Shown: positions 8,676 through 16,962, counted from the stretch's first letter. The stretch: DNA of 64,000 bases from Streptomyces wedmorensis (GCF_000716445.1 NZ_JNWK01000010.1:155737-219736); one strand, 5' to 3'. Program-made: numbers and translations. The notes: generated by a model not told the origin, from the letters alone.

Positions 8676-9295
8676 GGCGTCGGCTCCGCGGGGCCGAGGT
8701 GGGCGTCGAGGGCCGCCGTGAGGAAGGGCGCCGGGTCGTCGCCGCCGGTGGCGAGCCGGAGGCTGCCCCAGTGCCAGAGCTGGGCGATGCCGTGCAGGTT
8801 GGCCCAGAGCGCGCCCGCGACGACGGCGGCGTCGGCGCCGGGCCGGACGCGGGCGACGAGCCCGGTGAGGTGGGCGAAGAGCGGCAGGCTCGTCTCGCGC
8901 AGACCCAGGCGGCCGCTCTCCAGGAGGTCGTGCCGGAACATCAGCTCGTACATGCCGCGTCGGGTCGCGGCGTAGTCGAGGTACACGCGGGCGAGGAGCT
9001 CGATCCGTGCGCGCGGCCCGGCGGTCTCCCGGTCCTCGGCGGTGACGCGGGCCCCCAGTTCGGCGAAGCCCTGGCGGGCGATGGCCGAGAGGAGGTCGAG
9101 ATGGGTCGGGAAGTGGCGGCGGGGCGCCCCGTGGGAGACGCCGGCGCGGCGGGCGATCTCGCGCAGCGAGAGGGCCTGGGCTCCTTCGGCGTTCACCAGC
9201 TCGACGCCCACGCGGACGAGTCGCCCGCGCAGCCCGTCCTCGGGATCGGCCGTCTCCGGCTCTCCGTGCACACCTGCTTCGTCGTTCATGGGCAC
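8672..9295 (-). CDS. TetR-family repressor of the downstream efflux operon
   Basis: A 207-residue TetR regulator. The DNA-binding helix-turn-helix reads SLREIARRAGVSHGAPRRHF at about residues 43-62, followed by the helical ligand-binding domain with TetR_C-like features. The start is either GTG 9295 or ATG 9289; neither has a strong ribosome site, and the message may be near-leaderless. It is coupled by a GTGA overlap to the MFS gene. The palindrome AGTAGACA-c-TGTCTACT immediately upstream, with an extra TGTCTAC half-site reaching into the start region, is the expected autoregulatory operator. Confidence 0.88.
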   Translation of the reverse strand: MPMNDEAGVHGEPETADPEDGLRGRLVRVGVELVNAEGAQALSLREIARRAGVSHGAPRRHFPTHLDLLSAIARQGFAELGARVTAEDRETAGPRARIELLARVYLDYAATRRGMYELMFRHDLLESGRLGLRETSLPLFAHLTGLVARVRPGADAAVVAGALWANLHGIAQLWHWGSLRLATGGDDPAPFLTAALDAHLGPAEPTP

Positions 9296-9327
9296 TGTCT
9301 ACCAAGATCGAGTAGACACTGTCTACT
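9296..9327. promoter_or_regulatory. TetR operator: palindrome plus third half-site
   Basis: AGTAGACA (9311-9318), one C, then TGTCTACT (9320-9327) is a perfect 17-bp palindrome. A third copy of the half-site, TGTCTAC, lies at 9296-9302 and overlaps the first codons of the tetR gene. Confidence 0.72.
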
Positions 9328-9360
9328 CACCCACGCGCCCCGGTCCGTTACACTGGGGCA

Positions 9361-9466
9361 CAGCGAAGGGGAGTAGCCCTGCGAACCGGTCGTCGACACA
9401 CTGGAACCCCCGGGTTCCCGGTGACCGGGTCCGCGCGTGACGCGGACGGGCGAGACCTTCGGCCAG
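9361..9466 (+). ncRNA. yybP-ykoY manganese riboswitch
   Basis: The motif AAGGGGAGTAGCC at 9366-9378 and CGGGCGAGACCTT at 9448-9460 are the two conserved strands that form the Mn2+ site of yybP-ykoY aptamers (GGGGAGUAGC and GCGAGACC). GC-rich helices lie between them. About 120 bases separate it from ATG 9588. The expression platform is probably the GC-rich sequence at 9461-9570. In this class Mn2+ binding turns on export genes, which fits the transporter that follows. Confidence 0.85.
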
Positions 9467-9587
9467 GCAACAGCCGCGTCCGCGTACCCGTGGGCGCGGT
9501 CCGTCATGCCGGGCCGAGTGGTCCTCCCGTCGCCCACCGAGGCGCCGTGCGAAGTCCATGGGCCCGGACCGAGCAGAGAGCCCCGGT

Positions 9588-10172
9588 ATGCACCTCGACC
9601 CCTTGGCGATCCTCACCGCCTTCGGGCTGATCTTCCTCGCCGAGCTTCCCGACAAGACGATGTTCGCGTCGCTCGCCATGGGCACGCGCATGCGTCCGCT
9701 GTACGTGTGGATCGGCACCTCCACCGCCTTCCTGGCCCACGTCGCCATCGCCGTGGGTGCCGGCAGCCTGCTCGGGCTGCTCCCCGGCTGGTCCGTGAAG
9801 CTCGTCTCGGCCCTGATGTTCGGCTTCGGCGCCTTCATGCTGCTGCGCGGCGGGGGCGACGACGAGGACGCCGACGCGGGCGGGCGGACGGTCACCGGCT
9901 TCTGGCCCGTCTTCTCCACCGCCTTCATGGCCGTCTTCATCAGCGAGTGGGGCGACCTGACCCAGATCACCACCGCCAACCTCGCCGCCACCAACGGCAC
10001 CTGGTCGACGGCCATCGGCTCCCTCGCAGCCCTCATGAGCGTCTCCGCCCTCGCCCTCGTGGCCGGCCGCTTCATCGCCAAGCGCGTACCGCTCAAGACC
10101 GTCCAGCGCATCGGCGGCGTCTGCATGGCCGCACTCGCCGTCTGGTCCCTCACCGAGGTCTTCACCGGCTGA
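9588..10172 (+). CDS. TMEM165/GDT1-family cation (Mn2+/Ca2+) transporter
   Basis: 194 residues from ATG 9588, preferred over ATG 9558 because the conserved protein begins at MHLDPLAIL and GAGAG precedes it. Six hydrophobic helices form two internal repeats, each with the signature E-x-G/P-D-K/T: AELPDKTMF near residue 18 and SEWGDLTQ near 120. These acidic motifs bind the transported cation. The middle acidic loop DDEDADAGG separates the halves. Family members (MneA/Mnx, TMEM165) export Mn2+ or exchange Ca2+/Mn2+ for H+. The upstream Mn riboswitch makes manganese efflux the most likely job. A strong hairpin ends the unit. Confidence 0.92.
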   Translation: MHLDPLAILTAFGLIFLAELPDKTMFASLAMGTRMRPLYVWIGTSTAFLAHVAIAVGAGSLLGLLPGWSVKLVSALMFGFGAFMLLRGGGDDEDADAGGRTVTGFWPVFSTAFMAVFISEWGDLTQITTANLAATNGTWSTAIGSLAALMSVSALALVAGRFIAKRVPLKTVQRIGGVCMAALAVWSLTEVFTG

Positions 10173-10213
10173 CACCGGCCTCCCCGCCCGTCCGCGCCGC
10201 GCATCCCCGCTCC

Positions 10214-10261
10214 CGTGGGGTGTGCGGCGTTCGACGTCCGACGTCCGTCGCACACCCCACG
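10214..10261 (+). terminator. Long-stem hairpin after the Mn transporter
   Basis: Perfect 13-bp arms CGTGGGGTGTGCG (10214-10226) and CGCACACCCCACG (10249-10261) enclose 22 bases. It separates the transporter from the next regulator gene. Confidence 0.6.
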
Positions 10262-10297
10262 CGTTCGGCGCCCGACGGACGTCGCGCGACCTCTTGA

Positions 10298-10320
10298 TGA
10301 AGCAGTGAATCACTGCTTCA
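10298..10320. promoter_or_regulatory. Perfect 23-bp TetR operator
   Basis: Arms TGAAGCAGTGA (10298-10308) and TCACTGCTTCA (10310-10320) around a single A form a perfect palindrome. It ends eight bases before the ATG of the following tetR gene, so occupancy would block the start of transcription or translation of the operon. Confidence 0.8.
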
Positions 10321-10328
10321 CTCCTTCC

Positions 10329-10946
10329 ATGCCCTACCGACGCACCCCCGCCGTCCAAGCCCGACTGGACGCCCAGCGCGCCTCCGTCGTCGAGGCCGCG
10401 CTCGGATTGCTGGCCGAGCAGGGGTACGCGGGGTGCACGATGGCGGCGGTCGCGACTCGGGCCGGGATCGCGACGGGGAGCGTGTACCGGCACTTCCCGA
10501 GCAAGGCCGAGCTCGCCGTCGAGCTGTTCCGCACCGTCGTGGGCCGGGAGGTCGCGGCCGTCTCGGAGGCGGCCGGGCACCCCGGGCACGGGTCGGCGGC
10601 CGAGCGGGTGGTCGCCGTCATCGAGACCTTCGCGCAGCGGGCCCTGAAGTCGCCGCGCCTCGCGTACGCGCTGCTCGCCGAGCCGGTCGATCCGGCGGTC
10701 GACGCCGAACGGCTCGTCTTCCGGCGTGCCTTCCGCGATGTGTTCGCCGCCCGTGTCGCGGAAGGCGTACGCACGGGCGAGCTGCCGCCGCAGGACCCGG
10801 CCCTCACGGCCTCCGCCCTGGTGGGGGCGGGCGCCGAGGCGCTCGTCGGCCCCTTGGCGGAAGGGGCCGTCGGGCCCGACACCGTACCCGCACTCGTCAC
10901 TTTCACCCTGCGAGCTCTGGGAGTTCCCGATGCCGACCACGCATGA
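10329..10946 (+). CDS. TetR-family regulator, fatty-acyl/acyl-CoA dehydrogenase operon
   Basis: 205 residues from ATG 10329. The helix-turn-helix is TMAAVATRAGIATGSVYRHF near residues 37-56, followed by FPSKAELAVELF. The start is chosen because the conserved N-terminus begins MPYRRTPAVQARLDAQR; no ribosome site is visible between the operator and ATG, so the transcript may be leaderless. The gene overlaps the acyl-CoA dehydrogenase start by 17 bases. It most likely represses itself and that gene through the 23-bp palindrome and is released by an acyl-CoA or fatty acid. Confidence 0.87.
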   Translation: MPYRRTPAVQARLDAQRASVVEAALGLLAEQGYAGCTMAAVATRAGIATGSVYRHFPSKAELAVELFRTVVGREVAAVSEAAGHPGHGSAAERVVAVIETFAQRALKSPRLAYALLAEPVDPAVDAERLVFRRAFRDVFAARVAEGVRTGELPPQDPALTASALVGAGAEALVGPLAEGAVGPDTVPALVTFTLRALGVPDADHA

Positions 10947-12585
10947 GGTCACCAACCAGGTACCGCCGCTGACCGGTTACGACGTGTCCGCCGATCCCGC
11001 GCTCCTGGAGGCGCTTCGCCGTGAGGGCGCCGGCTGGGCCGAGGCCGAGGTCCGCGACCTCGGGCGCCGGGCGGGCGGCGAGGAGGCACAGGAGTGGGGG
11101 CGGCTCGCCGAGCGCCACTCCCCCGTCCTGCACACCCACGACCGGTACGGGCACCGGATCGACGAGGTCGAGTTCCATCCCCACTGGCACGACCTGATGG
11201 ACGTGGCCGTCCGCAACGGCCTGCACGGCGCGCCTTGGGGCGACGACCGGCCCGGGGCGCACGTGGCGCGCGCGGCGAAGGTGTTCGTGTGGGGGCAGGC
11301 CGACGCGGGCCACCTGTGCCCCGTCTCCATGACGTACGCGGCCGTGCCCGCCCTGCGCGCCCAGCCGGACCTCGCCGAGGTGTACGAGCCGCTGCTGACC
11401 TCCTCCGCGTACGACTTCGGGCTGCGGGTGCCGACGGAGAAGCGCGGGATCATCGCCGGGATGTCGATGACCGAGAAGCAGGGCGGCTCGGACGTCCGGG
11501 CGAACACCACCCGGGCGGTGCCGACGGGCGAGCCCGGTCTGTACGCGCTGACCGGGCACAAGTGGTTCACCTCGGCACCGATGTCGGACGTCTTCCTCAC
11601 CCTCGCCCAGGCGCCCGGCGGCCTGTCCTGCTTCCTGGTGCCGCGGGTGCTGCCCGACGGCACCCGCAACGCGATCCGGCTCCAGCGCCTCAAGGACAAG
11701 CTGGGCAACCGGTCGAACGCCTCCTCCGAGATCGAGTACGAGGGCGCCCTCGGCCGGCTCGTCGGCGAGGAGGGGCGCGGGGTGGCCACCATCATCCGGA
11801 TGGTCAACATGACGCGGCTCGACTGCGCGATCAGCTCCGCGTCGGGCATGCGCCTCGGGCTCGTCCAGGCCGTGCACCACGCCACGCACCGCGAGGCGTT
11901 CGGGGCGCGCCTCGTCGACCAGCCGCTGATGCGCAACGTCCTGGCCGACCTGGCGGTCGAGGCCGAGGCGGCGACGGTCGCGGCCCTGAGGCTCGCCGGG
12001 GCCGTCGACCGGGCGGCGCGCGGCGACGCGGAGGAGGAGCAGCTGCGCCGGCTCGGCCTCGCGGTCACCAAGTACTGGGTCTGCAAGCGGGCACCCGCGC
12101 ACGCGGCCGAGGCCCTGGAATGCCTCGGCGGCAACGGGTACGTCGAGGACTCGGGGCTGCCGAGGCTCTACCGCGAGTCGCCGCTCCCCTCGATCTGGGA
12201 GGGCTCGGGCAACGTCGCCGCCCTCGACGTCCTGCGGGCCATGGCCCGTCAGCCGCAGGCCGTCGAGGCCTACTTCGCGGAGGTCGACCGCGGGGCGGGG
12301 GCGGACCGGCGCCTGGACGCGGCCGTCGCCGGCCTCCGCAAGGACCTCGCGGGCCTCGGCGACGAGGACTCGGTGGCGTACGGGGCACGCCGGCTCGTCG
12401 AGCGCCTCGCCCTCGTCCTCCAGGGCTCCCTGCTGGTGCGCCACGGCCATCCGGCCGTCGCCGACGCCTTCTGCGCCTCACGCCTCGACGGCGACCGAGG
12501 TCTCGCCTTCGGCACCCTGCCGCCCGGTGTCGACACGGCCGCGATCATCGCGCGGAGCGGCCCGGACGCCGTGCACGCGGGCTGA
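10930..12585 (+). CDS. AidB-like acyl-CoA dehydrogenase family protein
   Basis: 551 residues, longer than ordinary acyl-CoA dehydrogenases (about 385) and typical of the AidB group. Visible features are MTEKQGGSDVR near residue 180 (FAD/substrate loop), HKWFTSAPMSD near 215, and ALECLGGNGYVEDSGLPRLYRES near 397-420, ending in a DEG-rich helical domain. AidB binds FAD and is linked to protection from alkylation damage; close relatives act as isovaleryl-CoA-type dehydrogenases. GGGAG lies just before ATG 10930, which is inside the tetR 3' end, so the pair is co-transcribed. An exact substrate cannot be assigned. Confidence 0.85.
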   Translation: MPTTHEVTNQVPPLTGYDVSADPALLEALRREGAGWAEAEVRDLGRRAGGEEAQEWGRLAERHSPVLHTHDRYGHRIDEVEFHPHWHDLMDVAVRNGLHGAPWGDDRPGAHVARAAKVFVWGQADAGHLCPVSMTYAAVPALRAQPDLAEVYEPLLTSSAYDFGLRVPTEKRGIIAGMSMTEKQGGSDVRANTTRAVPTGEPGLYALTGHKWFTSAPMSDVFLTLAQAPGGLSCFLVPRVLPDGTRNAIRLQRLKDKLGNRSNASSEIEYEGALGRLVGEEGRGVATIIRMVNMTRLDCAISSASGMRLGLVQAVHHATHREAFGARLVDQPLMRNVLADLAVEAEAATVAALRLAGAVDRAARGDAEEEQLRRLGLAVTKYWVCKRAPAHAAEALECLGGNGYVEDSGLPRLYRESPLPSIWEGSGNVAALDVLRAMARQPQAVEAYFAEVDRGAGADRRLDAAVAGLRKDLAGLGDEDSVAYGARRLVERLALVLQGSLLVRHGHPAVADAFCASRLDGDRGLAFGTLPPGVDTAAIIARSGPDAVHAG

Positions 12586-12610
12586 GTTCCGCCCCAGGGC
12601 GGACGACGAA

Positions 12611-12655
12611 GCGGTTCCGCCGCCCGCCGGAAGGTGCGGCGGGCGGCGGAACCGC
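12611..12655. terminator. Bidirectional 18-bp hairpin terminator
   Basis: Perfect 18-bp arms at 12611-12628 and 12638-12655 around nine bases, between the convergent acyl-CoA dehydrogenase and helR genes. Confidence 0.85.
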
Positions 12656-12678
12656 GTTCGGATCGGGGACCGGCGGTG

Positions 12679-14826
12679 TCAGGAGCCGGTGAGGACGACG
12701 AGCTGCCGGGTCGCGCGGGTCATGGCGACGTAGCGGTCGACGGCGCCTGCGACGCCGTCTCCGAAGGCGTCCGGGTCGACGAGGACGACGAGGTCGAACT
12801 CGAGGCCCTTCGAGAGCGCCGGGGTCAGGGAGCGGACGCGGGGGGTCTCGCGGAAGGCGGGATGGCCGATGACGCAGGCGATGCCTTCGGCGTGCTCGGC
12901 CAGCCAGCCGTCGAGGATCGCGTCCAGCTCGGAGACGGATCCGCGGACGACGGGAAGTCCGCTGCCGCGGACGGACGTCGGCACGTTGGCGTCGGGGATC
13001 GCGGCCCGGATGACCGGCTCCGCCTCGGCCATGACCTCCTCCGGCGTGCGGTAGTTGATGCTGAGCGAGGCCACGTCGATCCGGTCGAACCCGTTGCGCT
13101 CCAGCCGTTCCCGCCACGACTCCGTGAACCCGTGCCGGGTCTGGGCGCGGTCCCCGACGACGGTGAAGCTGCGGGACGGGCAGCGCAGGAGCAGCATCTG
13201 CCACTCGGCGTCGGTCAGTTCCTGGGCCTCGTCGACGACGATGTGCGCGAACGGGCCGGCGAGGGGTTCCGGGTCGGCGACGGGCAGCGCGGCGTCGTCG
13301 ATCAGGCTGTCCTTCAGGTCCTGTCCGCGCAGCATCGTCACGGCGCCCTCGCCGTCGTCGTCGGCCGCGAGCACGTTGTCGATGACGTCGGCCATGCGGG
13401 CCCGCTCGGCGTCGACGGAGGCCTGGTGGCGGCGCTTGCGCGCGGACGCCTCCGGGTCGCCGAGCCGCTGCCGGGCCGCGTCCAGGAGCGGCAGGTCGGA
13501 CACCGTCCAGGCCTGCGGGTCGGTGCGCCGGAGCCTGCGCACCTCGTCGGGGCCGAGCCAGGGGGCGCACAGGCGCAGATAGGCGGGGACGCTCCACAGG
13601 TCGCCGACGAGGTCGGCCGCTTCGAGCAGCGGCCAGGCCCGGTCGAGGGTCCCGGTCAGCTCCCGGTCCAGGAGCAGCGACTTCCGGAACAGCTCGGGCG
13701 CCACGTCCGCGTCGTTCTTGTCCGTGAGGATCGCGAGCAGCTCCTCCAGGATCTGGTCGCGCGCCTCGTTGTGCGGGGTGCCGGGCTCGACCGCCCGGAA
13801 CGCCTCGGCCCAGTCGTCGGCGCTCAGCCACACGTCGGACCAGGCCGTGGTGACCGTCATGCCCTCGGTGGGGGGCTCCTCGTAGAACCGAACGGCCGTC
13901 TCGATCGCCGCGACCATGTCGACGGTGGACTTCAGGCGGGCCACCTCCGGGTCGGTCTCGACCGAGGCCCGCGCGCCCTCGGCGACGAGGTCGCGCACGG
14001 TGCAGGTCTGTACGCCCTCTTCGCCGAGACTGGGAAGGACGTCGGCGACGTAGTTCAGGTACGGCTGGTGGGGGCCGACGAACAGCACGCCGCCGCGCCG
14101 GTGACCGAGGCGGGGATCGGAGTACAGGAGGTACGCGGTGCGGTGCAGGGCGACGACGGTCTTGCCGGTGCCCGGGCCGCCGTCGACGACGAGCGCGCCG
14201 CGGGATCCGGCCCGGACGATGGCGTCCTGGTCGGACTGGATGGTGGAGAGCACGTCGCGCATGCGGGCCGACCTGTTGCCGCCGAGGCTCGCGATGAAGG
14301 CGGACTGGTCGTCGAGCGCGGCGTGGCGCTCGAGGCCGTCGACGGTGAACACCTCGTCCCAGTAGTCGCTGATCCGGCCACGGGTCCAGCGGTACCTGCG
14401 GCGGCTCTCCAGGCCCATGGGCCGGGCGTGGGTGGCGGCGAAGAACGGTTCGGCCGCGGGGGAACGCCAGTCGACGAGGAGCCGGCGCCCCTCGCTGTCG
14501 GTGAGGCCGAGGCGGCCGATGTACAAGGGTTCGGCGCCGTCCGCGCCGACGACGCGACCGAGGCACAGGTCGAGGCCGAACCGGCGCAGCGCGCGCAGGC
14601 GGCCGGTCAGCCGGTGGATCTCCAGGTCCCGCTCCATCGCCGCCTGGCCGGCGCCGCCGGGCGCCCGGCGCTCGGCGTCGAGGCGGTCGGACAGTTCGCC
14701 GATGGCCTGCTCCAGGCTCTCGGCGATGGCCGCGAAGTGCTTCTCGTCGCCGGCGATCAGCGCCGGGTCCGCCTTCGCGGCAAGGCTGTCGGACAGGTCG
14801 AAGGCGCTGGTGGTCTGAAGGTGCAT
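12679..14826 (-). CDS. helR: HelR-type RNA polymerase-recycling ATPase (rifamycin tolerance)
   Basis: 715 residues from ATG 14826, with GGGAG just upstream. The N-terminal 100 residues are predicted coiled coil, the arm that HelD-class proteins insert into RNA polymerase. A UvrD-like superfamily 1 motor follows: Walker A DGGPGTGKTVVALHR near 213-227, Walker B VVDEAQELTD near 526, motif III-like VVGDRAQTRHG near 550, and INYRTPEEV near 585. HelD/HelR releases stalled RNA polymerase and, in Streptomyces, displaces rifamycins. The assignment to HelR rather than another HelD is supported by the rifamycin-associated element at 14878-14900. It is monocistronic and divergent from an M20 amidohydrolase. 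Confidence 0.88.
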   Translation of the reverse strand: MHLQTTSAFDLSDSLAAKADPALIAGDEKHFAAIAESLEQAIGELSDRLDAERRAPGGAGQAAMERDLEIHRLTGRLRALRRFGLDLCLGRVVGADGAEPLYIGRLGLTDSEGRRLLVDWRSPAAEPFFAATHARPMGLESRRRYRWTRGRISDYWDEVFTVDGLERHAALDDQSAFIASLGGNRSARMRDVLSTIQSDQDAIVRAGSRGALVVDGGPGTGKTVVALHRTAYLLYSDPRLGHRRGGVLFVGPHQPYLNYVADVLPSLGEEGVQTCTVRDLVAEGARASVETDPEVARLKSTVDMVAAIETAVRFYEEPPTEGMTVTTAWSDVWLSADDWAEAFRAVEPGTPHNEARDQILEELLAILTDKNDADVAPELFRKSLLLDRELTGTLDRAWPLLEAADLVGDLWSVPAYLRLCAPWLGPDEVRRLRRTDPQAWTVSDLPLLDAARQRLGDPEASARKRRHQASVDAERARMADVIDNVLAADDDGEGAVTMLRGQDLKDSLIDDAALPVADPEPLAGPFAHIVVDEAQELTDAEWQMLLLRCPSRSFTVVGDRAQTRHGFTESWRERLERNGFDRIDVASLSINYRTPEEVMAEAEPVIRAAIPDANVPTSVRGSGLPVVRGSVSELDAILDGWLAEHAEGIACVIGHPAFRETPRVRSLTPALSKGLEFDLVVLVDPDAFGDGVAGAVDRYVAMTRATRQLVVLTGS

Positions 14827-14877
14827 GTCTCCCGTTTCCGCAGGTCCTGGCTTCGAGGGGAGATTGTGCGGCACCCC

Positions 14878-14900
14878 GGGGGCCTTGCCGCAAGCCCCCC
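14878..14900 (-). promoter_or_regulatory. Rifamycin-associated element (RAE)
   Basis: Read on the minus strand, 14898-14880 gives GGGGCTTGCGGCAAGGCCC, the inverted repeat known as the RAE in front of rifamycin-inactivating genes (rph, rgt, rox) and helR of actinomycetes. Flanking G/C extends the dyad to 23 bases. It lies about 55 bases before the helR ATG, with TATAGC (14911-14906) as a possible -10 on its upstream side. Confidence 0.85.
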
Positions 14901-15117
14901 TGTGCGCTATACGTTGAGAGTGGCGGAGGATGTGTCGTCTCCTCGCGCCGGTGCGGGCCTTGACGACGACCGGTCCTCACCTCTCTCCCCGAGGCCACGC
15001 GTGCGTGTCATGTCCGTTGACTCCGCGTTCTCGCGGCGAGCCCGACTCCGGGGTGGCAGGCTGGTGGAACACGCGTCCCATGGCCACGGCTTCGGCCGTT
15101 TCGAGAGGGAGTCCCCG

Positions 15118-16413
15118 TTGGGCAGCGAGGCGATCCACGACGAACTGGACCGGCGGGCGGCCGAGGTCGCGGACCGGGTGGTGGCCTGGCGGCGCCATCT
15201 GCACCGGCATCCGGAGCTGTCCAACCGGGAGGTGAACACGGCCCGGTTGGTGGCGGAGCACCTGCGAGCGCTGGGCCTCGACGAGGTCAGGACCGGCATC
15301 GCGGGCCACGGGGTCGTGGGGGTGCTGCGCGGTGCGGCGGCGGGCGAGCGGGTCGTGGCCCTCCGGGCGGACATGGACGCGCTGCCGGTGAGGGACCTGT
15401 GCGGCACGGACTTCGCGTCCGAGGTGGTGGACGCCGACTACCCGGGCGGCCCGTTCCCGGTGTCGCACGCCTGCGGGCACGACTGCCACACCGCGATGCT
15501 GCTGGGAGCGGCGATGGTTCTGGCGGGTGCGCGCGACCGGCTGCCGGGGACCGTCCTGTTCGTCTTCCAACCCGCCGAGGAGGGTCCTCCGGTGACCGAG
15601 GAGGGCGGTGCGCGGGCGATGGTCGAGGCGGGCGCCTTCGCCGCTCCGGTGCCGACGATGGCGTTCGGTCTGCACGTGACGCCGCACCCGAAGGGGTACG
15701 TGGGGTACCGGATCGGCAACCAGTACGGCGCTTCCGCGCTGGTCAGGATCGTCGTCACCGGCAAGCAGACGCACGGTTCGACGCCGTGGCAGGGGATCGA
15801 CCCGATGCCTGCGGTGGGGGCGATCCTGACGGGCATCGGTCAGGTGTACCGGCAGGTCTCGGCGTTCGACGCGGTCACCGTGTCCATCGGGCACGTGGAG
15901 GACGTCGGCCGCTTCAACATCATCGGCGAGACGGTGACCCTGTGGGGCACGGTCCGCTGCGCCGTGGAGTCGGACATGGCCGAGGTCCGCCGCCGCCTCA
16001 CGACCCTGGCCGAGCACTCGGCGGCCGCCTACGGGGCGACGGCCTCCGTCGAGTACCTCCAGCCCGTTCCCCCGGTGCACAACAGCGGTCCGTGGGTGGC
16101 CGCGGCCCTGCCCACCTTCCGCCGGGTGGTGGGCGAGGAGCGCGTGGTGGAGACCGGCGGGACCCTCGGGTACGACGACGTCTCCGAGTTCGTGAGCCGG
16201 TTCGGCGGCCTCTACGTGATGCTCGGCGTCCAGGACGCGGCCCTGGACGCTTCGGGGCGGCCCGTGCCGCTGCCGGGCGGGCGCGGGCTCGTCACCAACC
16301 ACAACCCGCACTTCTACGCGGACGACGACACCCTCGTCACCGGCGTCCGGCTCCACGCGCATGTGGCCTACGACCATCTGACGGGGAATCTGGTGGCTTC
16401 CGCGCCGTCCTAG
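15118..16413 (+). CDS. M20-family amidohydrolase (hippurate/IAA-amino-acid hydrolase type)
   Basis: 431 residues from TTG 15118, chosen because GAGAGGGA lies seven bases upstream and the conserved helix EAIHDELDRRAAEVADRV follows; ATG 15010 is an alternative. Dinuclear metal residues of the family are visible: the Cys-containing motif HACGHDCHTAML near residue 116, catalytic Glu in PAEEGPPVTEEGG near 155, HVTPHPKG near 188 and C-terminal HNPHFYADD near 405. The Cys in HACGH places it with carboxypeptidase/aminoacylase enzymes that cleave N-acyl amino acids. It is probably cytoplasmic. Transcribed divergently from helR; whether they share regulation is unknown. Confidence 0.85.
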   Translation: MGSEAIHDELDRRAAEVADRVVAWRRHLHRHPELSNREVNTARLVAEHLRALGLDEVRTGIAGHGVVGVLRGAAAGERVVALRADMDALPVRDLCGTDFASEVVDADYPGGPFPVSHACGHDCHTAMLLGAAMVLAGARDRLPGTVLFVFQPAEEGPPVTEEGGARAMVEAGAFAAPVPTMAFGLHVTPHPKGYVGYRIGNQYGASALVRIVVTGKQTHGSTPWQGIDPMPAVGAILTGIGQVYRQVSAFDAVTVSIGHVEDVGRFNIIGETVTLWGTVRCAVESDMAEVRRRLTTLAEHSAAAYGATASVEYLQPVPPVHNSGPWVAAALPTFRRVVGEERVVETGGTLGYDDVSEFVSRFGGLYVMLGVQDAALDASGRPVPLPGGRGLVTNHNPHFYADDDTLVTGVRLHAHVAYDHLTGNLVASAPS

Positions 16414-16418
16414 GAGGT

Positions 16419-16450
16419 GAGGGCCGCACCCCGCCGGGGGCGCGGCCCTC
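16419..16450. terminator. Hairpin terminator between convergent genes
   Basis: Arms GAGGGCCGC (16419-16427) and GCGGCCCTC (16442-16450) around 14 bases, between the M20 and VOC genes. Confidence 0.7.
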
Positions 16451-16462
16451 GACACGAGGTGC

Positions 16463-16852
16463 CTAGGCGGTCCAGCCGCCGTACGGCACGGTGATGAGCT
16501 CCATGGCGTGGCCCGCCGGGTCCATGAAGTAGACGCCGCGGCCGCCGTCGTTGTGGTTGATCGCGCCGGGCTGCTTCCGGTGGGGGTCGGCGTAGTGCTC
16601 GATGCCGCGCTGCCTGATCTTCGCGTACGCCGCGTCGAACTCCTCTTCGGAGACCAGGAACGCGTAGTGCTGCGGGGTGATCCGGTCCGCGGGGATGGTG
16701 GCGAAGTCCAGCGTGACGCCGTTGTTCAGGGCCACCGCGATGAACGGGCCCCACTCCGAGGTGATCTCGAGGCCCAGCAGGTCCACGAAGAACTCCGCGG
16801 ACTCCCGGTTGTCCCGGGCGTGGACGATGGTGTGGTTCAGATCGACTGACAA
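16463..16852 (-). CDS. VOC (glyoxalase/bleomycin-resistance) family protein
   Basis: 129 residues from TTG 16852; GGAGG lies six bases upstream, and starting here gives the conserved opening SVDLNHTIVHARD. Two βαβββ modules are visible. Metal-ligand candidates are the His in LNHTIVH, the Glu near SEWGPF, the His in TPQHYAFLV and the Glu in GHAMELITVPYGGW. The family includes glyoxalase I, extradiol dioxygenases and antibiotic-sequestering proteins; no substrate can be assigned. It appears as a single gene, with a gap of about 110 bases to the LysR gene that ends nearby. Confidence 0.82.
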   Translation of the reverse strand: MSVDLNHTIVHARDNRESAEFFVDLLGLEITSEWGPFIAVALNNGVTLDFATIPADRITPQHYAFLVSEEEFDAAYAKIRQRGIEHYADPHRKQPGAINHNDGGRGVYFMDPAGHAMELITVPYGGWTA

Positions 16853-16962
16853 GGAATGCCTCCGAGGGCATCTCCCGACACCTCCATGCCTCACCCAGTC
16901 GGTGACCGACACGCGATGTCGCCGTCAACCCTAGTCGCCGCGGGCACCCCCGCACCACCGGT

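Noticed and set aside
12634..15117. Very long plus-strand open frame upstream of the M20 gene
   Set aside because: It is antisense to helR, whose motifs are clear; only the part after about 15118 matches a protein family.
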